The notes below the pieces were generated by a model, which saw only the letters and a program-made list of their open reading frames with translations, was not told the origin of the DNA and searched no databases. Shown piece after piece: positions 60,341 to 64,000 of a DNA stretch of 64,000 bases (position 1 is the stretch's first letter; every line of letters starts with the position of its first letter). Position numbers and translations under genes: made by a program. Origin of the DNA: an uncultured Clostridium sp. (lineage in GTDB: Bacteria > Bacillota > Clostridia > Lachnospirales > Lachnospiraceae); assembly GCA_902496665.1 (NCBI GenBank), contig CABVBU010000002.1:62001-126000 (forward strand). Direction: 5' to 3'.

Positions 60341-62440
60341 TTAAATGTAGAAGAGCAATGCATCGTATGTCGGATACGGGAGATAATCCTCCGGGATCAG
60401 GACTTCCGCATCGTTGACAGCCAGACGGATCTTTTCCATCTCGGCAAGGATCGTTTCGTGGTAGTAGGTACCGGCCTTTAAGTAGTCATCCATGCCTTCA
60501 GCGGTACCGATCATATCCTTTAAGATATCAAGCTCATCGGAGATCGTATCCGCGAGTCCGGAGAGCTTCGTGATCAGCTTTTCTTCAGCCTTTGTTGTGA
60601 TGCCAGGAATGAGCTCTTTCTTGGAGCTTCCTGTGCATGCAAGGTCATTCACATAGGAGAACAGGGACGGAAGGAAGTCCTTCTGAACCATTTCTTCCAT
60701 GGTCTTAGCCTCGATATGGAGAGTCTTCACATAATCCTCAATGAGAATTTCGTAACGGGAGAAGAGTTCTTCCTTTGTGAATACGTTGTGCTTTGTGAAG
60801 AGTTCAATGTTCTTCTCATCGATGAAATGCGGAAGAGCTTCCGGTGTGGATTTGTAATTCGGAAGTCCGCGCTTTTCGGCTTCAGCCAGCCACTCATCGG
60901 TATATCCGTTTCCGTTGAAGATGATCCGCTCATGATCTGTGAATGTATCCTTTAAGAGTTTGTGGATCGCGGAATCAAGCTCTTCGCCTGTAAGGCCGTC
61001 TAAAACTTTGCAGAATCCTTCGAGAGATTCAGCAACCGCAGTGTTAAGTACCACGTTCGGACCGGACAGGGAGAGGGAAGAGCCCGGCATACGGAACTCA
61101 AACTTATTTCCTGTGAAGGCGAACGGTGATGTACGGTTACGGTCTGTGTTGTCTTTTGTGAAGTGCGGGAGTACCTTCGGTCCGATGGACATCTGAACGG
61201 CGCCCTTTCCTTCAAAGTATGTCTCAGATTTGATGGAATCGACAACGGCCTCAAGTTCCTCGCCTAAGAACATGGATACAACTGCAGGCGGTGCCTCGTT
61301 TGCACCGAGACGGTGGTCGTTTCCTGCTGTTGCGACGGAAACTCTTAAAAGATCCGCATATTCATCGACAGCCTCGACAACAGCTGCTAAGAACAGTAAG
61401 AACTGTGTGTTCTCCGCCGGTGTCTTTCCGGGGTTCAGGAGGTTCTCGCCGGAATCTGTGGAGAGTGCCCAGTTGTTGTGCTTGCCGCTTCCATTGATTC
61501 CCTCGAACGGTTTCTCATGAAGCAGGCATGCAAGACCATGACGGTCAGCGACCTTCTTCATCATCTCCATGACGAGCTGGTTGTGGTCAACGGCGACGTT
61601 GACGGTCTCAAATACCGGGGCAAGCTCGTGCTGTGCCGGGGCAACCTCGTTGTGTTCTGTCTTTGCCGGGATTCCAAGCTTCCAGAGTTCTTCATTTAAC
61701 TCTTCCATGAAGGCCTCAACTCTCGGCTTGATGGAACCAAAGTAATGGTCATCCATTTCCTGTCCCTTCGGAGCCGGGGCGCCGAATAAGGTACGTCTGC
61801 AGAAGATCAGGTCTTTTCTTAAGCGGTAGCACTCTTTGTCTACCAGGAAATATTCCTGCTCAGCACCGACGGTGGTGTTGACGCGCTTGACGTCTGTTTT
61901 TCCTAAAATGTGGAGTAAGTGGGTAGCTTCTTTGCTGACAGCTTCCATGGAGCGGAGCAGCGGAGTCTTCTTATCGAGTGCCTCGCCGCTGTAAGAACAA
62001 AAGGCAGTTGGGATACAGAGCGTATGTCCCTTGATGAATGCGAAAGAGGTAGGATCCCATGCGGTATAGCCGCGGGCTTCGAAGGTAGCGCGCAAACCGC
62101 CTGACGGGAAGCTGGACGCGTCCGGCTCGCCTTTTACAAGTTCTTTTCCGGAAAATTCCATGATCGCTTCGCCGACACCTGTCGGAGAGAGAAAACTGTC
62201 ATGCTTCTCAGCGGTGATGCCTGTCATCGGCTGGAACCAGTGGGTGAAATGGGTAGCGCCATGCTCCAGAGCCCATTCTTTCATGGCAACAGCTACAGAG
62301 TTTGCGACATCCAGTTCCAGATGGGAACCGCTGTTGATGGTCTTTGCAAGTGCTTTGTAGATATCCTTCGGGAGACGTGCTTTCATTTCGGAGTCGTTGA
62401 ATACAAGACTTCCATACAGTTCAGGAATGCTTTTGCTCAT
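60341..62440 (-). CDS. glnN: Type III glutamine synthetase
   Basis: The 699-residue protein is a GSIII enzyme, which makes glutamine from glutamate, ammonia and ATP and has a length far above the 450-470 residues of GSI. Signature stretches include THFTHWFQPMTG (about residues 61-72), NEVAPAQHELAPVFE (about 269-283), CLLHEKPFEGINGSGKHNNW (about 309-328) and GNDHRLGANEAPPA (about 380-393). The ATG at 62440 has an AAGGAG site; upstream in-frame codons are not needed. It has a structured leader and a promoter on the minus strand. Confidence 0.96.
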   Translation of the reverse strand: MSKSIPELYGSLVFNDSEMKARLPKDIYKALAKTINSGSHLELDVANSVAVAMKEWALEHGATHFTHWFQPMTGITAEKHDSFLSPTGVGEAIMEFSGKELVKGEPDASSFPSGGLRATFEARGYTAWDPTSFAFIKGHTLCIPTAFCSYSGEALDKKTPLLRSMEAVSKEATHLLHILGKTDVKRVNTTVGAEQEYFLVDKECYRLRKDLIFCRRTLFGAPAPKGQEMDDHYFGSIKPRVEAFMEELNEELWKLGIPAKTEHNEVAPAQHELAPVFETVNVAVDHNQLVMEMMKKVADRHGLACLLHEKPFEGINGSGKHNNWALSTDSGENLLNPGKTPAENTQFLLFLAAVVEAVDEYADLLRVSVATAGNDHRLGANEAPPAVVSMFLGEELEAVVDSIKSETYFEGKGAVQMSIGPKVLPHFTKDNTDRNRTSPFAFTGNKFEFRMPGSSLSLSGPNVVLNTAVAESLEGFCKVLDGLTGEELDSAIHKLLKDTFTDHERIIFNGNGYTDEWLAEAEKRGLPNYKSTPEALPHFIDEKNIELFTKHNVFTKEELFSRYEILIEDYVKTLHIEAKTMEEMVQKDFLPSLFSYVNDLACTGSSKKELIPGITTKAEEKLITKLSGLADTISDELDILKDMIGTAEGMDDYLKAGTYYHETILAEMEKIRLAVNDAEVLIPEDYLPYPTYDALLFYI

Positions 62441-62652
62441 AGATGTTTCTCCTTTCAACTCCGCTGGGGAACTTCTTTGCTCCTCATATGCGGGAAATTA
62501 TACTTGATTTGCTGCCTGTTCCGGGGTGGGGAACAGACAGTAGTCACTTTACGGATCGATATTTAAGTATAGGGGTTTATGGGGAAGATCCGTAAAATGC
62601 GAGAAGGGCACCGGGGTGTATGTTTCATGCACCCAAGCGCCCTTGCTCTTAT
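62441..62652 (-). ncRNA. Structured 5' leader of glnN
   Basis: The leader of about 210 bases has three hairpins. The first (62604-62609 with 62639-62644, inner GGGTG/CACCC at 62614-62618 and 62630-62634) is nearest the transcript start. The second is a 9-bp perfect stem (62549-62557 with 62587-62595). The third (62516-62522 with 62530-62536) has a GGGGTGG loop. In Clostridia, GS genes can be controlled through RNA-binding ANTAR antiterminators, which could use such hairpins, but I cannot confirm the motif. Confidence 0.45.
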
Positions 62653-62658
62653 GGTGGT

Positions 62659-62688
62659 ATAATATACTCGTTTTTCAGAATTTGTCAA
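62659..62688 (-). promoter_or_regulatory. Promoter of glnN
   Basis: On the minus strand a perfect TTGACA (62683-62688) is followed after 18 bases by TATTAT (62659-62664). A 16-base spacing to TATATT is an alternative. Confidence 0.8.
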
Positions 62689-62902
62689 CACATTTTTTTG
62701 AATTTTTTTTCGATCACAGACAGTGTTCCTATTATTAAACATTTTTCTGTTTCGGATGGTTTTACAGCTGTTCTGCCGTTTCAAGGAGTCAAAACAGCTT
62801 TAAACAATTCTATGTCAGGACATAAGAATCGTCTTTTCAGGCTGCGGATCCCGTATGGAAGGAATTGGATGAAAAAACTTTAACAAACTGCGAAAAAACT
62901 AC
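62689..62902. other. AT-rich divergent region between glnN and pyrG promoters
   Basis: Short ORFs here have no ribosome site or recognisable product. T-rich tracts are frequent. I see no gene and no clear operator. Confidence 0.5.
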
Positions 62903-62931
62903 TTTACAAATTTGAAAAAATGGAATATAGT
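62903..62931 (+). promoter_or_regulatory. Promoter of the pyrG leader transcript
   Basis: TTTACA (62903-62908) and TATAGT (62926-62931) have a 17-base spacer. The -10 region overlaps a small inverted repeat (TGGAA/TTCCA) followed by a T run. Confidence 0.75.
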
Positions 62932-63018
62932 AGTTCCATATTTTTTTAGCGCAGTCAAAACCTATGAGCAATTAATCCTGCGTAAAAATAAGTTTCATAG
63001 TGATGTAATGAATTAGAC

Positions 63019-63057
63019 AAAGGTGTCAGAGTCTTAGTACTTCTGTCACCTTTTTTT
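63019..63057 (+). terminator. Terminator or attenuator in the pyrG leader
   Basis: AAAGGTGTCAGA and TCTGTCACCTTT (about 63019-63030 with 63042-63053) form an imperfect stem, followed by seven T residues. It would end a transcript of about 120 bases from the promoter at 62903, unless read-through into pyrG occurs. Confidence 0.8.
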
Positions 63058-63240
63058 ACTTGAAAGCGTTGTCAAGTGGTTAGACATTCTGCGTGCCTAC
63101 ACGCAGGGAGGAATAGGCATTTGACGACCAAGCCGGTATGGTAAGCAGGGCGATAGCCCGGATTACGAATGCTGGCGACAGCTGCGGGAGTGCCGAAGCC
63201 ACGGAGCAGCTGGCTTTCAGCATTATATGAAACTAAAGTT
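63058..63240 (+). ncRNA. Strongly structured segment directly upstream of pyrG (class unknown)
   Basis: The segment contains several well-formed stems: CTGCGTG with CACGCAG (63089-63095 with 63100-63106), GTAA-GGGC-GATA-GCCC-TTAC (63141-63166), and a compound stem AATGCTG/CAGCATT (63168-63174 with 63218-63224) enclosing AGCTGC/GCAGCT (63180-63185 with 63206-63211). The density of stems and the GC content are unlike the surrounding AT-rich gap. No promoter directly in front and no known RNA family could be assigned by eye. Confidence 0.5.
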
Positions 63241-63278
63241 TTCCCACATTAACAGTAATATAAATTTGGAGGTAAGGT

Positions 63279-64000
63279 ATGGCAGTTAAATACGTATTCG
63301 TCACGGGAGGCGTTGTCTCCGGACTCGGCAAAGGTATTACCGCCGCATCCCTTGGACGTCTCTTAAAGGCAAGAGGTTATCAGGTAACGATGCAGAAGTT
63401 CGATCCTTATATCAATATTGATCCGGGTACCATGAATCCGATCCAGCATGGAGAAGTGTTCGTCACAGACGATGGAACAGAGACCGACCTGGACCTTGGA
63501 CATTATGAGCGCTTCATTGATGAGAGCCTTGATAAGAACTCCAACGTAACCACCGGAAAGATCTACTGGACCGTTCTTCAAAAGGAGCGTCACGGAGACT
63601 TCGGCGGAGGTACCGTACAGGTGATCCCCCACATCACAAACGAGATCAAGGCAAGATTTTACCGCGCGAAATCCCCGGATGAGGACCGCATCGCGATCAT
63701 CGAGGTCGGCGGTACCGTAGGTGATATCGAGAGCCAGCCGTTCTTAGAGGCAATCCGTCAGTTCCGCCACGAGATCGGATACCAGAACTCAATTCTGATC
63801 CATGTAACGCTTGTTCCATATTTAAAGGCATCCGGCGAATTAAAGACAAAACCGACCCAGCAGAGTGTTAAAGCCCTTCAGGGAATGGGAATCTCCCCGG
63901 ATGTGATCGTATGCCGTACTGAGGTTCCGCTTGAGGATGGCATCGAGAGCAAGATCGCGTTATTCTGCAACGTCCCGGAGGATCACGTGCTCCAGAACCT
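63279..64000 (+). CDS. pyrG: CTP synthase, 5' part
   Basis: PyrG converts UTP to CTP using ATP and glutamine. The 240 visible codons encode the N-terminal synthetase domain: VTGGVVSGLGKGITAASLG (about residues 9-27), KFDPYINIDPGTMNP (about 40-54), EVFVTDDGTETDLDLGHYER (about 59-78), and EVGGTVGDIESQPFLEAIRQ (about 143-162). The ATG has GGAGGTAAGG upstream. The gene runs off the window, so the glutamine amidotransferase domain is not visible. It is preceded by a promoter, an attenuator-like hairpin and a structured segment. Confidence 0.97.
   Translation, partial: MAVKYVFVTGGVVSGLGKGITAASLGRLLKARGYQVTMQKFDPYINIDPGTMNPIQHGEVFVTDDGTETDLDLGHYERFIDESLDKNSNVTTGKIYWTVLQKERHGDFGGGTVQVIPHITNEIKARFYRAKSPDEDRIAIIEVGGTVGDIESQPFLEAIRQFRHEIGYQNSILIHVTLVPYLKASGELKTKPTQQSVKALQGMGISPDVIVCRTEVPLEDGIESKIALFCNVPEDHVLQN

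Noticed and set aside
63058..63240. Assignment of the pyrG upstream segment to SRP RNA, 6S RNA, tmRNA or a known riboswitch
   Set aside because: None of the diagnostic motifs I know for these RNAs (for example the SRP GGAA tetraloop helix or c-di-GMP core sequences) could be found.

Overview
The window reads as a stretch of chromosome from an anaerobic, spore-forming member of the Clostridia, most likely Lachnospiraceae (inferred from gene content and order, not from a database search). Supporting signs are a small acid-soluble spore protein and the sporulation membrane protein YlbJ, paired TIGR03960/TIGR03936 radical-SAM genes followed by an RNase E/G and rplU-prp-rpmA, L27 with a Prp-cleavable N-terminal extension, a type III glutamine synthetase, pta-ackA fermentation genes, a c-di-AMP receptor and sigma-A type promoters with 17-bp spacers. 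No rRNA, complete tRNA, CRISPR array, prophage or insertion sequence is visible.

Layout. 0-0.6 kb: 3' part of a D,D-carboxypeptidase. 0.8-8.6 kb: translation and secretion cluster (ylxM-ffh-rpsP-khpA-rimM-trmD-rplS, then lepB-rbgA-rnhB-yraN). 8.6-13 kb: pgeF, spore SASP, rsmD-coaD, a coiled-coil protein and convergent ylbJ. 13-24 kb: RNA modification (two pseudouridine synthases), a HAD phosphatase, a YgiQ radical-SAM enzyme, an SDR, recU, hflK-hflC, pepT and a DUF1275 membrane protein. 24-35 kb: the most accessory-looking region, with an orphan type IV pilin-like gene, a divergent LysR regulator, a YfcC-type transporter, an unusual M28-like protein, an M20 amidohydrolase and a CitMHS transporter, followed by a two-component system whose kinase carries a degenerate receiver. 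35-43.8 kb: radical-SAM pair, RNase E/G, L21-Prp-L27, obgE, yhbY, nadD, yqeK and rsfS. 43.9-45.3 kb: a small patch with an unknown protein and a lipoprotein. 45.4-51 kb: DNA damage block, with lexA divergent from a LysM YneA-like gene over an array of SOS boxes, then sbcD-sbcC. 51-64 kb: hybrid sensor kinase, tmcAL, c-di-AMP receptor, pta-ackA, yceD-rpmF, a creatininase-family enzyme, glnN and the 5' part of pyrG.

How it fits together. Most of the window is housekeeping: ribosome assembly and protection (RimM, RbgA, RsmD, ObgE, YhbY, RsfS, Prp), protein targeting, cofactor synthesis (CoaD, NadD) and acetate fermentation. The 26.4-32.1 kb operon looks like a regulated uptake-and-hydrolysis unit for a small amide or peptide-like nutrient (inference).

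The least explained parts are non-coding. Two strongly structured segments (about 57.95-58.17 kb and 63.06-63.24 kb) do not match any RNA family I can recall. Structured leaders precede the c-di-AMP receptor and glnN, and a loop-free 46-bp perfect palindrome follows rpmF. The pyrG gene runs off the right edge of the window and dacF off the left.
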